From: Oscillospiraceae bacterium
GTDB taxonomy: Bacteria; Bacillota; Clostridia; Oscillospirales; WRJC01
NCBI GenBank assembly: GCA_009777355.1
Contig: WRMA01000009.1
Coordinates: 1 to 36,979 of the forward strand
Length of the DNA stretch: 36,979 nucleotides
Direction: 5' to 3'
This document shows positions 15,558 through 23,447 of the stretch, piece after piece. The notes beneath the pieces are model-generated. The model did not search any database, had not been told where the DNA came from, and saw only the letters and a program-made list of their open reading frames with translations. Numbering within the stretch: position 1 is the first letter of the stretch; each line of letters begins with the position of its first letter. Both the position numbers and the translations under genes were made by a program.

Positions 15558-16667
15558 TCACCCGAGAACCGATATATTAAACAATAGATTCTCCAGCAAA
15601 CTATAATTATCCAGAGACGTACTTTTTAATTTAACGTCGCAGTCCCTGCATAATTCCAGCGATTTATTTATAAATTCACCCGGATTCCCGTATTTTTTCA
15701 GAGAATTTAATATTAACTTAATTTTATATTCGTGTATCCCCGTTCTTTTATTTATCGCGTAACTGTCCGAAATCCCCGACGCGAGCGCGAGATTCACCGG
15801 TACTAAATCGCAGAAATGCCTTGAAATCTGCCCGAGAATCACGACCGGTTCTTCTCTTGAATCTTTGAGTTTCTCAAGACTTTCTATTGCCTTCGCATAT
15901 TTTTTCTCGAGAATCGCGTTGGTTAATTCAAAAGCTTCAAGTTCCGTTTTCTGCATAATCAGTAAATCTATGTCTTTTTTCTCTATTATATTTCTATTAT
16001 TACCCAGAGAATATCTTATTAATTTATCCAGTTCGTTTTTCAGATTATACATTTTATTTTCTGTCTTCGTCAAGATATACCCCGCGTTTTCAGGTGATAA
16101 AACAATATTTTCAGACGCGGCGATTTTAATCAGCCATTTTATTAGACTCGCCGGGGGATTCTGTTTAAACTCGAATAAATCGGCGTTTTCCTTTAGATAT
16201 TTAGTCAAACTCAACCCGCTTTTTTTACCCCGGGTCGTTTGCTTACCCTGTTTATTCTGCGCCTCGTTTAAATCTTTCGCCTTAAAAACCAGACAGCAGT
16301 ATTCTTCTATGTCCTGTTTATACCTGTTTAAAATATCCAGCAAACTTTCAAGCTCGCCGCTTTTAAACTTTATATCCCCGATATTTTTTACTATAATAAT
16401 TTTATAGTCCGACATAACCGGATAAGACGTTATCGAATCCCTGAATAAATCGAGGCTGAAATTATCCGGGTCGAAAATCCCGACGTCAAAGCTGTCCGCT
16501 TTACACCCGTCCAGAATCTTTTTTATATAATAATCGACCATATATTCTTCGTCGCCGAAAAGACAGTAAATCCCGGGTATTTTGCCGGATTTTATTTTTT
16601 CTTCTATCAATTTCGGATTTTTCGTCTCGAAACTCTGTTCTTTTCTATAGTTTTTATAATTACTCAT
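15558..16667 (-). CDS. holA: DNA polymerase III delta subunit
   Basis: The clamp-loader subunit that opens the beta clamp, 369 residues, slightly long. The N-terminal domain begins at GIYCLFGDEEYMVDYYIKKI (the usual YLLYG..E motif). It continues with FDVGIFDPDNFSLDLFRDSITSYPVMSDYKIIIVKN, a divergent form of the SLF..RRLV region. The middle and C-terminal helices match the delta collar, with EAFELTNAILEKKYAKAIESL and PVVILGQISRHFCDL. A charged insert occurs around residues 133-155 (KDLNEAQNKQGKQTTRGKK). It lies in a run of genes from gyrA to rnmV on one strand. Confidence 0.9.
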   Translation of the reverse strand: MSNYKNYRKEQSFETKNPKLIEEKIKSGKIPGIYCLFGDEEYMVDYYIKKILDGCKADSFDVGIFDPDNFSLDLFRDSITSYPVMSDYKIIIVKNIGDIKFKSGELESLLDILNRYKQDIEEYCCLVFKAKDLNEAQNKQGKQTTRGKKSGLSLTKYLKENADLFEFKQNPPASLIKWLIKIAASENIVLSPENAGYILTKTENKMYNLKNELDKLIRYSLGNNRNIIEKKDIDLLIMQKTELEAFELTNAILEKKYAKAIESLEKLKDSREEPVVILGQISRHFCDLVPVNLALASGISDSYAINKRTGIHEYKIKLILNSLKKYGNPGEFINKSLELCRDCDVKLKSTSLDNYSLLENLLFNISVLG

Positions 16668-16687
16668 TTTTTACCGTTTTTCTTTTG

Positions 16688-16721
16688 CTTACTTTTCTTT
16701 TTTCGTAAAAAGAAAAGTAAG
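16688..16721. repeat. 15-bp perfect inverted repeat between the HIT gene and holA
   Basis: CTTACTTTTCTTTTT (16688-16702) is inverted at 16707-16721 with a 4-base loop. It begins directly after the HIT stop. The minus-strand side lacks a U run, so it is a weak terminator candidate; it may be an mRNA 3'-end structure or another dispersed palindrome. Confidence 0.8.
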
Positions 16722-17075
16722 TTAAAATTCCCATTTTAATTTTCTGCCGCCGATTATATGGAAATGCAGATGCCCGACGGACTGCTGTCCGTTTTCGCCG
16801 ATATTCGTTATAACCCTGTACCCGTCCTCGAAAATCCCGAGGTTTTTTGCGATTTCAGGGATTTTCTCAAAAATCTTCGGGATATATTCTATATTATCTA
16901 TATTTATACTATTCAGCGATTCTATATGGATTTTCGGGATTGCGAGAACGTGAACCGGAGCGACCGGGTTTATATCGTAAAATATTAGAATATCTTCGTC
17001 CTCATAGATTTTTTTGGACGGGATTTCCCCCGCTATTATCTTGCAGAAAACGCAATTATTATTTTGATTATGCAT
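16722..17075 (-). CDS. HIT family nucleotide hydrolase (Hint-like)
   Basis: A 117-residue histidine-triad protein that hydrolyses nucleoside phosphoramidates or adenylates. The N-terminal CVFCKIIAGEIP, the DINPVAPVHVLAIPK stretch and the signature GHLHFHIIGG with the catalytic His triad are all present. The Cys pair near the N-terminus (CVFC) is common in bacterial Hint proteins. Length is normal. It lies 19 bp after the DUF4160 gene stop, in the same minus-strand cluster. Confidence 0.93.
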   Translation of the reverse strand: MHNQNNNCVFCKIIAGEIPSKKIYEDEDILIFYDINPVAPVHVLAIPKIHIESLNSINIDNIEYIPKIFEKIPEIAKNLGIFEDGYRVITNIGENGQQSVGHLHFHIIGGRKLKWEF

Positions 17076-17094
17076 AATTTTTATTCCTCCCGTA

Positions 17095-17394
17095 TCAGCA
17101 GTAATATTTAATATCCTTACGGAAATGTTCTTCCCATTCGCCGCAAATAAGATAGTACTGCGCCGATATTATTTCCAGTAATTCATTCAGTTCACGCCTT
17201 GGTATTCTGCCGTTATTATTTGCGATTATACAGCCCCCTTCAGACGTAATCCAAATTTTTGTCGAATTAGGCATGGGTCTCCCTTTGCTTATATGCACGT
17301 GAATCGGCTCGTCGTTTTCATTTGACCAGAAAAATACACGATAGTTTTTAACTTGAAACAGGTTCGGCAAATTGTATTCCCCCGTTCTCGGCAT
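17095..17394 (-). CDS. DUF4160 domain protein
   Basis: A 99-residue protein of the DUF4160 family, whose signature reads NYRVFFWSNENDEPIHVHI followed by IISAQYYLICGEWEEHF. The function is not established; family members often sit next to a second small gene, as here. Start choice is open. The ATG at 17394 overlaps the upstream gene by 47 bp and has no clear Shine-Dalgarno. A TTG at 17370 follows GGGGG at a good distance and would give LFQVKNYRVFFW near the N-terminus, the usual family layout. I consider the TTG at least as likely. Confidence 0.8.
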   Translation of the reverse strand: MPRTGEYNLPNLFQVKNYRVFFWSNENDEPIHVHISKGRPMPNSTKIWITSEGGCIIANNNGRIPRRELNELLEIISAQYYLICGEWEEHFRKDIKYYC

Positions 17395-17632
17395 ATTTAT
17401 ATAGTAAATGCGCGTTGCTTTTCAGAAACAATTCAAATTTTTTCATTTCTTTCGGCGAGAATCCCTCTCTTTTTATCCAGCGGTAATCCGGAAGAACGCA
17501 GCGCGCCGTATCAAATCCGTTCTCCGTCGGTCTCTCAAAGTGAACCTCGACTTCTCTTATATTATTTCTTTCGATAATATGCGTATGAACTATCTCTGTT
17601 CCGTCCGCTAAAATCATATACGGATATATCAT
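17348..17632 (-). CDS. Small conserved-type protein upstream of DUF4160
   Basis: A 94-residue protein without a domain I can name. It begins MIYPYMILADGTEIVHTHII and contains VEVHFERPTENGFDTARCVLPDYRW, then a helical C-terminus (SPKEMKKFELFLKSNAHLLYKYAENGG). No membrane segment or signal is visible. Its ATG lies 5 bp after the gyrA stop, so it is read in the gyrA unit. Its 3' end overlaps the DUF4160 gene, indicating that the two work as a pair. A toxin-antitoxin role is possible but there is no direct sign of it. Confidence 0.7.
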   Translation of the reverse strand: MIYPYMILADGTEIVHTHIIERNNIREVEVHFERPTENGFDTARCVLPDYRWIKREGFSPKEMKKFELFLKSNAHLLYKYAENGGIQFAEPVSS

Positions 17633-17637
17633 AATTT

Positions 17638-20331
17638 TTACTCCTCCAAATCTATTATTTCCCCAACTTCTTCTGTCTCCTCTATATCTTCCTCAGGCTC
17701 GGGCGCGACTCTTATCACCGATTTTATCGACACCCCGTCTCCCGTCCTCATGACTTTTACCCCGCTGCCCGCTCTGTTCGCGAACACTCTTATCCCAGAT
17801 ACCGGAGTTCTTATCATCGTTCCGTCGTCCGTTATTATCATAATGTCGTCGCTCTCGTATACCGATAAAACCCCAACGAGTTCCCCCGTCTTCTCTGTGA
17901 TTCTGTGACACGCCATGCCTTTGCCGCCCCTGTTGCGCCTTGTGAACTTCTCAAATTCGCAGCGTTTCCCGAATCCGTTTTTCGTCACGGTCATAACGGT
18001 CAATATATTATCCCCGACCGTTATTACTTCGTCTTCGTCAGGATTTTCTTCAACTTCTTCTGTTTCTTCCGGTTCGTCAAGATTTTCGTCAGTATCGATT
18101 TCGAGAATTTCTTCGTCGCCGTCTGTATCAAGCGGCGCGTAGGGGTCGCCGCGCCCTGCGGTTTCTTCGCCGTCCGTGTCAAGCGGCGCGCCGGGGGCAT
18201 CGCGCCCCATACCCGGATTTACAGTCACTCCCGCGATATTCGCGCCGTCCGCGAGCCTTAACCCGCGTACTCCTCCCGATGTCCTGCCCATCACCCTTAC
18301 GGCGCTCTCGTGGATTTTCAAGCCCTGTCCGTTCGTCGCCGCGAGCAGTATTTCGTCGTCGCCGTTCGTCTTTACGACGAACGCGAGCTCATCCCCGTCG
18401 TTTAGTTTAATCGCAAGCTTACCGTTTCTGTTTATTTTTGAACAGACAGAAACTTTCATGCGTTTTATTACGCCTTTTTTCGTCACCATGACAAGATAGC
18501 CGTTGTCCGTTTCGGGCACGGGAATTATAGTCGAGACTGTCTCGCCCTCGCCCATTTCTAACAGATTCACTATATTCATGCCTTTCGAAGTCCTCGAAGA
18601 CACCGGGATTTCATAGCATTTTTTCCCGTAGACTTTGCCTTTATTAGTAAACATAAGCATAATATCATGGGAATTTGACGCGAAAAGAGACGTAACTATA
18701 TCGTCTTCTTTCGTTTTCATCGCCGTTATGCCCTTGCCGCCTCTTCTCTGCGCCTGATAGACGCTCGCGGGCTGACGTTTTATATAACCCGCCTCCGTCA
18801 TAGAAACAACGCACTCTTCCCGTTCGATTAAATCCTCGAAGAAAATTTCTGTCTCGTTCGGCAAAATCTCTGTTCGTCTGTCGTCTCCGTACCTGCGTTT
18901 AATCTCGAGTAAATCAGTCTTGATAATCTGATTAATAGAGTTTCTGTCGGTTTCCGCGAGAATATTGCTAAGCTCTGCGATTAATTTATTTAACCTCTCT
19001 AATTCTTCTATAATCTTCTCGATTTCAAGCCCGGATAATCTTCCCAGCGGCAGCTCTACTATCGACTGCCCCTGAACGTCCGAAAACTCGAAGCGTTCTA
19101 TCAACGCGGCTTTCGCTTCCCCGACCGTCTTGTTCGCCCTGATTATTCTGATTACTTCGTCAATATTATCTATCGCGATTTTCAAACCCTCGTATATATG
19201 CGCCCTCTGCTTCGCTTTTTCCAAATCGAATTTTATTCTTCTCGTTATAATCTCGACTTGATGCTCGACATAATAACCGACCATCTGTTTCAGATTTAAT
19301 ATTTTCGGCTCGCCGTTTACCAGAGAGACCATGTTCATCGCGAAAGTATCCTGAAGCTGCGAGAATTTATATAATTGATTTAAAATAACAGTCGGATTCA
19401 CGTCTCTGCGTAAATCTATAACAATCCGCATACCCGCCCTGCCGCTCTCGTCTCGAATATCAGTAATCCCGTCGATTCTCCTGTCTTTGACTAAATCCGC
19501 GATACTCTCCACTAAATTCGCCTTATTCACCTGATAGGGAATCTCCGTCACTATTATTCTGTGGGTTTTTTTATACTCTTCTATATCTGCCTTTGCCCTG
19601 ACTAAAACCCTGCCTCTTCCCGTCATATAGCCTTCTATTATTCCCGCCGTGCCGTAAATCGTCGCGTTAGTGGGAAAATCAGGACCTTTTATATGCTGCA
19701 TAAGCTCAAAAATACTAATCTCCGGATTATCTATATACGCAATAACCCCGTCTATGACTTCCCCTAAATTATGCGGCGGTATATTCGTAGCCATAACGAC
19801 CGCGATACCCATAGAACCGTTGACTAATAAATTAGGGAATCTCGACGGCAGAACGACCGGTTCCTGATGTTTATTATCGAAATTCGGCGCCATATCGACA
19901 ACATTTTTCTCTATATCAGTAACCATTTCTTCGGCGAGTCTGTTCATTCTCGCCTCCGTATATCTCTGCGCCGCCGCTCCGTCTCCGTCAACGTTCCCGA
20001 AGTTCCCCTGCCCGTCAATCAACGGGTAACGCAGCGAAAAAGGCTGCGCCATCCTGACGAGGGAATCGTAAATCGACTGGTCTCCGTGCGGGTGATAATG
20101 CCCCATAACGTAACCGACCGTCGTCGCGGATTTTCTGTAAGGCTTGTTATAAGTCAAGCCGTCCTCGTACATGGCGTAAATAATACGCCGGTGAATAGGC
20201 TTTAATCCGTCTCTGACGTCGGGCAGAGCCCTCGACGTTATGACCGACATCGCGTATTCCAGAAAAGATTTTTTCATTTCCCTGTCGATTTCAACGTCGA
20301 CAATCTTTTGGTTTTCGTAACTTGAATCCAC
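17638..20331 (-). CDS. gyrA: DNA gyrase subunit A, with an acidic repeat-derived insert
   Basis: The subunit that breaks and rejoins DNA during supercoiling. At 897 residues it is longer than the usual 800-850. The catalytic Tyr is Y124 in AAQRYTEARM. The quinolone-pocket helix reads HPHGDQSIYDSLVR, with Gln at the position of E. coli Ser83. The GyrA-box is QRRGGKGI, confirming gyrase and not topoisomerase IV. Within the C-terminal propeller, residues about 706-775 form an extra acidic segment. It contains two copies of a GR..P.APLDTDG(E/D)E module encoded by GTAGGG-family repeat DNA, then a Glu/Asp-rich run. The start is a GTG at 20331 with AAGGAG 10 bp upstream. Two small genes follow immediately. 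Confidence 0.97.
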   Translation of the reverse strand: MDSSYENQKIVDVEIDREMKKSFLEYAMSVITSRALPDVRDGLKPIHRRIIYAMYEDGLTYNKPYRKSATTVGYVMGHYHPHGDQSIYDSLVRMAQPFSLRYPLIDGQGNFGNVDGDGAAAQRYTEARMNRLAEEMVTDIEKNVVDMAPNFDNKHQEPVVLPSRFPNLLVNGSMGIAVVMATNIPPHNLGEVIDGVIAYIDNPEISIFELMQHIKGPDFPTNATIYGTAGIIEGYMTGRGRVLVRAKADIEEYKKTHRIIVTEIPYQVNKANLVESIADLVKDRRIDGITDIRDESGRAGMRIVIDLRRDVNPTVILNQLYKFSQLQDTFAMNMVSLVNGEPKILNLKQMVGYYVEHQVEIITRRIKFDLEKAKQRAHIYEGLKIAIDNIDEVIRIIRANKTVGEAKAALIERFEFSDVQGQSIVELPLGRLSGLEIEKIIEELERLNKLIAELSNILAETDRNSINQIIKTDLLEIKRRYGDDRRTEILPNETEIFFEDLIEREECVVSMTEAGYIKRQPASVYQAQRRGGKGITAMKTKEDDIVTSLFASNSHDIMLMFTNKGKVYGKKCYEIPVSSRTSKGMNIVNLLEMGEGETVSTIIPVPETDNGYLVMVTKKGVIKRMKVSVCSKINRNGKLAIKLNDGDELAFVVKTNGDDEILLAATNGQGLKIHESAVRVMGRTSGGVRGLRLADGANIAGVTVNPGMGRDAPGAPLDTDGEETAGRGDPYAPLDTDGDEEILEIDTDENLDEPEETEEVEENPDEDEVITVGDNILTVMTVTKNGFGKRCEFEKFTRRNRGGKGMACHRITEKTGELVGVLSVYESDDIMIITDDGTMIRTPVSGIRVFANRAGSGVKVMRTGDGVSIKSVIRVAPEPEEDIEETEEVGEIIDLEE
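18130..18215. repeat. Two repeat-derived modules inside gyrA
   Basis: Read on + they run GTATCAAGCGGCGCG..GGGGTCGCCGCGCCC and GTGTCAAGCGGCGCG..GGGGGCATCGCGCCCC, with CTTCGCCGTCC between them. The GGCGCG(T/C)..GGGGTCGCCGCGCCC core is the arm of the GTAGGG/CCCTAC family. On the coding strand each gives GR..P.APLDTDG(E/D)E. Confidence 0.8.
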
Positions 20332-20351
20332 TTGTTTGCTTTCTCCTTGTT

Positions 20352-20674
20352 TTATATTTTTGTTCTGTCCGCCGCGAGCCTGTAAACCTCTTCGTCCGCG
20401 CGGGCGGCAATCACTACGATTTTCATCTGTTTATTATCGGTTCTTATCAGTTTATAGACGATGCGAACCCCCATTTTTTAAGCGTAATCTTGCACAATCC
20501 GGTTAAGTTAAGCCCGAATTTATTCCCTAACGGCTTGCCGTAACCTCCCTCGCTTTTGGGCAGGGGATTTTCCGAAACTTTTTCTATTGATTTTCTGATT
20601 TGCTTTCGCTGCGTAAGATTGAACGCTTTCAAATCTTTTTCAACTTCACAATTATATTTAATATCATACTTCAT
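20352..20674 (-). pseudogene. RelE/HigB-type toxin gene with a frameshift at an A6 run
   Basis: The frame from 20674 encodes a RelE-superfamily N-terminus (MKYDIKYNCEVEKDLKAF..., GLCKITLKK) and stops at 20447 with an out-of-family tail (WGFASSIN). The missing C-terminus lies in the -1 frame down to 20352: MGVRIVYKLIRTDNKQMKIVVIAARADEEVYRLA, which contains the conserved RIVYKL core. The shift falls at AAAAAATGGGGG (the A run is complementary to 20474-20479). One more A, or a -1 slip on AAA AAA, gives an uninterrupted toxin of about 107 residues. It overlaps its antitoxin by 4 bp. It may be a decaying toxin, a slippage-controlled toxin or a homopolymer sequencing error. Confidence 0.8.
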
Positions 20675-20937
20675 TCAAATTCGTCCGCCTCCACATCCTC
20701 AATATCTTCTTCTGTTATGCCGAATTTTTTCCATAATTTATCATGAGAAATAACGTCGCTCTCTTTCTTCATTCGGCGTTCAGCCATAATAAGCAGACAT
20801 TCGTCTTCGAGTTCTTCCGGCATATCGTCGAAATATCTGGCGGTCCGTTCTATTTTATTCGCCGGATATAATTTTTTGAGATGTATATACGCCGCGTTTT
20901 CATCGATACTGTTATTAAAATTTATCGTTAATGCCAT
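20671..20937 (-). CDS. Putative antitoxin paired with the RelE-type toxin
   Basis: An 88-residue acidic protein. No named family is recognised, but position and size fit an antitoxin: it overlaps the RelE-type gene by 4 bp (ATGA). The C-terminal part is strongly acidic (EEDIEDVEADEFE), typical of a toxin-neutralising tail. The N-terminal half (MALTINFNNSIDENAAYIHL) may form the dimer or DNA-binding part. It lies between the FruK-like kinase and gyrA, so this pair separates gyrA from the rest of the gyrB-side cluster. It could protect against a toxin that is now frameshifted. Confidence 0.7.
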   Translation of the reverse strand: MALTINFNNSIDENAAYIHLKKLYPANKIERTARYFDDMPEELEDECLLIMAERRMKKESDVISHDKLWKKFGITEEDIEDVEADEFE

Positions 20938-20977
20938 AAATAAACTCTCCCCCGTTTTAATTATTCACTATTAATTA

Positions 20978-22027
20978 TTAATTATTAACTCTCTCCCGCA
21001 TCGCCTCGACCTCTTCAACCGCTGCGAACTGCGTGCCCGGCTTCGTCACTTTTGCCGCGGACGCCGCCACCGCATATCCCAGCGCGCTTTCGGCAACCCT
21101 CGCCCTTCGGACTCCCCCTTCACGGAAGGGGGCTGAAAAATCCCCCGGGAGTCCGAAGTAAACCATACAGAACGCAGCCAGAAACGTATCCCCCGCGCCG
21201 GTGAATCCCCTGACTTCGACTTTCGGCGCGTTTTTGTAAAACGCTCCCTCCGATCCGCAGTATAACGCGCCGTATTCTCCCAGCGTGCATAAAACTATTA
21301 CCCCGGTTTTATTATAAATCTTCTTCGCTTCTTCTTCGATTTCTTCTAGAACTTCGTCAAATCCGGACGGCGCGTCGGGGTCGCCGCGCCCTACAAAATT
21401 ATTCCCGAGTTCAAATTTTTTTCCCGTATACTGTTCAAGCTCAAACTGATTCGGCTTTATCATATACGGCTTGTTTTTATTTTCCATGCATAGTCTTAAC
21501 GCTTCCCCGTCGCAGTCCAGAATAAATTTCGTCCTATTATCTTTATCCAAATCTATAATATCCCTGTATATACTCTTCTCTATTCCCGGAGGAACGGAAC
21601 CTCCCATAAAAAATAAATCGACCCCGTCTGATATTATATTCTTGATTTTATTTAACAAATCCTGTTTTTCGTCAGGATTTATTAAACCTCCCGGTTCGTT
21701 AAATTCCGTCGGTTCGCCGTATTTATCTATGACTTTTATATTTAATCTTGTATCGCATTTCGTCTCCGTAAAATCATGTTTGATTTTATACGGCGCTAAT
21801 AATTTTTTAAATAACTTCCCGTTATTATTCTCTTCCCCTCCTCCGACGAACCCGTATGCGGTCGATTCCGCGCCGAAAATTTTCAGGACGCACGAGACGT
21901 TCGTGCCTTTTCCCCCATGGGTTAAAACGGACGGCGAAACCGCTCTGTTAAGTTTACCCGCCCCGACGTTCTCGCAGTAAACCGTCCTGTCGAGCGCGGG
22001 ATTCAACGTAAGCGTCGCGATTCTCAT
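20978..22027 (-). CDS. 1-phosphofructokinase-like PfkB kinase with two repeat-encoded inserts
   Basis: A FruK/LacC-type kinase that phosphorylates sugar monophosphates. It begins MRIATLTLNPALDRTVYCEN, the hallmark of this subfamily. It has HGGKGTNVSCVLKIFGA (signature 1) and GFTGAGDTFLAAF with catalytic D280 (signature 2). The protein has 349 residues against roughly 305-315 usual, and the excess comes partly from two insertions of repeat DNA. Residues 211-221 (FVGRGDPDAPS) are read from a GTAGGG-family arm, and residues about 296-313 (DFSAPFREGGVRRARVAE) from a CCCCCTT/AAGGGGG-type stem. The second lies between the active-site helix and the next helix. Whether both inserts are tolerated is unknown. 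No PTS genes are visible nearby. Confidence 0.88.
   Translation of the reverse strand: MRIATLTLNPALDRTVYCENVGAGKLNRAVSPSVLTHGGKGTNVSCVLKIFGAESTAYGFVGGGEENNNGKLFKKLLAPYKIKHDFTETKCDTRLNIKVIDKYGEPTEFNEPGGLINPDEKQDLLNKIKNIISDGVDLFFMGGSVPPGIEKSIYRDIIDLDKDNRTKFILDCDGEALRLCMENKNKPYMIKPNQFELEQYTGKKFELGNNFVGRGDPDAPSGFDEVLEEIEEEAKKIYNKTGVIVLCTLGEYGALYCGSEGAFYKNAPKVEVRGFTGAGDTFLAAFCMVYFGLPGDFSAPFREGGVRRARVAESALGYAVAASAAKVTKPGTQFAAVEEVEAMRERVNN
21361..21395. repeat. GTAGGG-family arm inside the FruK-like gene
   Basis: Contains GGACGGCGCGTCGGGGTCGC followed by CGCGCCCTAC, one arm of the GTAGGG/CCCTAC family. In frame on the minus strand it encodes VGRGDPDAPSG. The flanking codons resume the kinase sequence without a frameshift. 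Confidence 0.85.
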
Positions 22028-22056
22028 CTGTAAATCATACTCCCTTTTTGTTTTGT

Positions 22057-22596
22057 TTATAACTTCAAATACCGTAAATCAAATTCTATATTATCTTTGG
22101 TTTTCAAAACGTCGTTTAAATTCTTATCCTCTGTTCTTTTATCTCCGACCCAACATTCCACGATATTTGAATGTTGTTCTATATACCAATGTTCCGTTAT
22201 TGAACTCGCGGCGTAAAGATATTTGATAAACTCCCTGTCATATAAACCGTTTGATTTAGACCAGACCTCTATTATTAAATCCGGCTTGCCTACTACCCGC
22301 GTTTCATTTTTATTTATTAAAAAATCATTGTCTTTTACGAAATGCATATAGTCCGGCGTCACCAATTCTAAATCGTTCAATATTTCTTCCATAAATTCGC
22401 TCTTGTTATCTATACTTTTCAAATCGATTAAACTGCATGATTCCGGGTGTTTTTTATTCCCCGTATAAACCAGACTCGCCGATTCGGAAAAATGAATCAG
22501 TTCTTTCCTCTCAAATAAACCGTTAATCGACTTCGCCGCGTATTCCAGTAACCGTCTGTGTCTTGCCGTCGAACCCATTTCCATAATATTACTCAT
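22057..22596 (-). CDS. Uma2/DUF820 family protein (divergent, shorter)
   Basis: A 179-residue protein related to the Uma2 (DUF820) family, a PD-(D/E)XK-like putative nuclease fold of unknown role. The recognisable core is VVGKPDLIIEVWSKSNGLYDREFIKYLYAASSITEHWYIE. This matches the family pattern PDL..E..S......D...K...Y...GV.EYW..D, with an Ala-Ser replacement near the end. The N-terminal half (MSNIMEMGSTARHRRLLEYA) does not show the usual pattern. It lies 22 bp downstream of a second Uma2 gene. The pair probably arose by duplication and divergence. Confidence 0.75.
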   Translation of the reverse strand: MSNIMEMGSTARHRRLLEYAAKSINGLFERKELIHFSESASLVYTGNKKHPESCSLIDLKSIDNKSEFMEEILNDLELVTPDYMHFVKDNDFLINKNETRVVGKPDLIIEVWSKSNGLYDREFIKYLYAASSITEHWYIEQHSNIVECWVGDKRTEDKNLNDVLKTKDNIEFDLRYLKL

Positions 22597-22618
22597 AAAT
22601 TTCCCCCCGTCTGCTTAT

Positions 22619-23218
22619 TTACTCTATATTATCGAAAACGTCGGCGATTTCTATTATTAAATTGTCGCCGAAAACCGACGTTTTAAACGACGTCGTCTCC
22701 ATTCTCTTTATTTCTTCCTCATCTCCGATTCTCTTTATTTCCGCTATATCGTCCTCGTCGAATATCGTGTAGTTATTATCGAGTATATATTTACCGTCTT
22801 TTAAAATATACACTTTTATCGTTTTCCAGTTAGTATCGACTATCCAGTATTCTTTTACCCCGTGTTTCTCATATAAATCTTTCTTCTCGGTCATATCTCT
22901 TGTCTGCGTTCTCGGGGATAGAATCTCGACTATTAAATCCGGCGCGCCCTCTATCGCGTTCTTTTTGATTTTAGACGGGTCGCATACGATTTTTAAATCC
23001 GGCAGAACTTTATTATCCTCGTCGAATATAACTTTCATATTCTCACCGAATACTTGGCATTTTTTCCCTTTTAAAAAATTCATGAAAATATTCAATATAT
23101 TGCCAAAAACATAATTGTGGTTCGCCGACGTACCCGCCATTAAATAGATTTTGCCGTTTAAAATTTCCATTCTCGTTTCTCTGATTAATTCTCTCCGCTC
23201 AAGTTTTAATACCGACAT
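22619..23218 (-). CDS. Uma2/DUF820 family putative endonuclease
   Basis: A 199-residue Uma2 family protein. Visible landmarks are EILNGKIYLMAGTSANHNYVFGNI (the first helix and strands with the conserved His), VLPDLKIVCDP, GAPDLIVEILSPRTQTRDMTEKKDLYEKHGVKEYWIVD and a terminal IEIADVF. The acidic and Lys residues expected at a PD-(D/E)XK site (PDL, E.L, K) are all present, so it may be active. The family is expanded in cyanobacteria and some Clostridia, and its role is not established. It is followed closely by the divergent relative at 22057-22596. Confidence 0.88.
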   Translation of the reverse strand: MSVLKLERRELIRETRMEILNGKIYLMAGTSANHNYVFGNILNIFMNFLKGKKCQVFGENMKVIFDEDNKVLPDLKIVCDPSKIKKNAIEGAPDLIVEILSPRTQTRDMTEKKDLYEKHGVKEYWIVDTNWKTIKVYILKDGKYILDNNYTIFDEDDIAEIKRIGDEEEIKRMETTSFKTSVFGDNLIIEIADVFDNIE

Positions 23219-23255
23219 GATTTTTCCTCTCCTCTATATTCCGAAAATACGCTCT

Positions 23256-23420
23256 TTAATCTATTCTTCCCGCCGTTAATTCTTCTTCGCTTATCCATAC
23301 GTTACAATCGGGATTTGTTTCAATATCCGACATCATTTCCAAATCAAATTCGTCCGGTTCGACTTCTTCTATATCGTCCCAGCCGCTTTTTTTATAAACC
23401 TTAAAATATTTTATCTGCAA
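23256..23420 (-). CDS. Small acidic protein (54 residues, TTG start)
   Basis: A short gene starting with TTG at 23420, preceded by AGGAGAG at a proper distance. It reads LQIKYFKVYKKSGWDDIEEV and continues with PDEFDLEMMSDIETNPDCNVWISEEELTAGRID. The composition is acidic with no membrane segment. Codon use resembles the neighbouring genes, and the frame is open between a good Shine-Dalgarno and a stop. It could be a small regulator or an orphan antitoxin, but I recognise no family. It lies between the first Uma2 gene and a GTAGGG repeat. Confidence 0.55.
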   Translation of the reverse strand: MQIKYFKVYKKSGWDDIEEVEPDEFDLEMMSDIETNPDCNVWISEEELTAGRID

Positions 23421-23447
23421 TTTCTCTCTCCTCTTTTCTCATAAACC

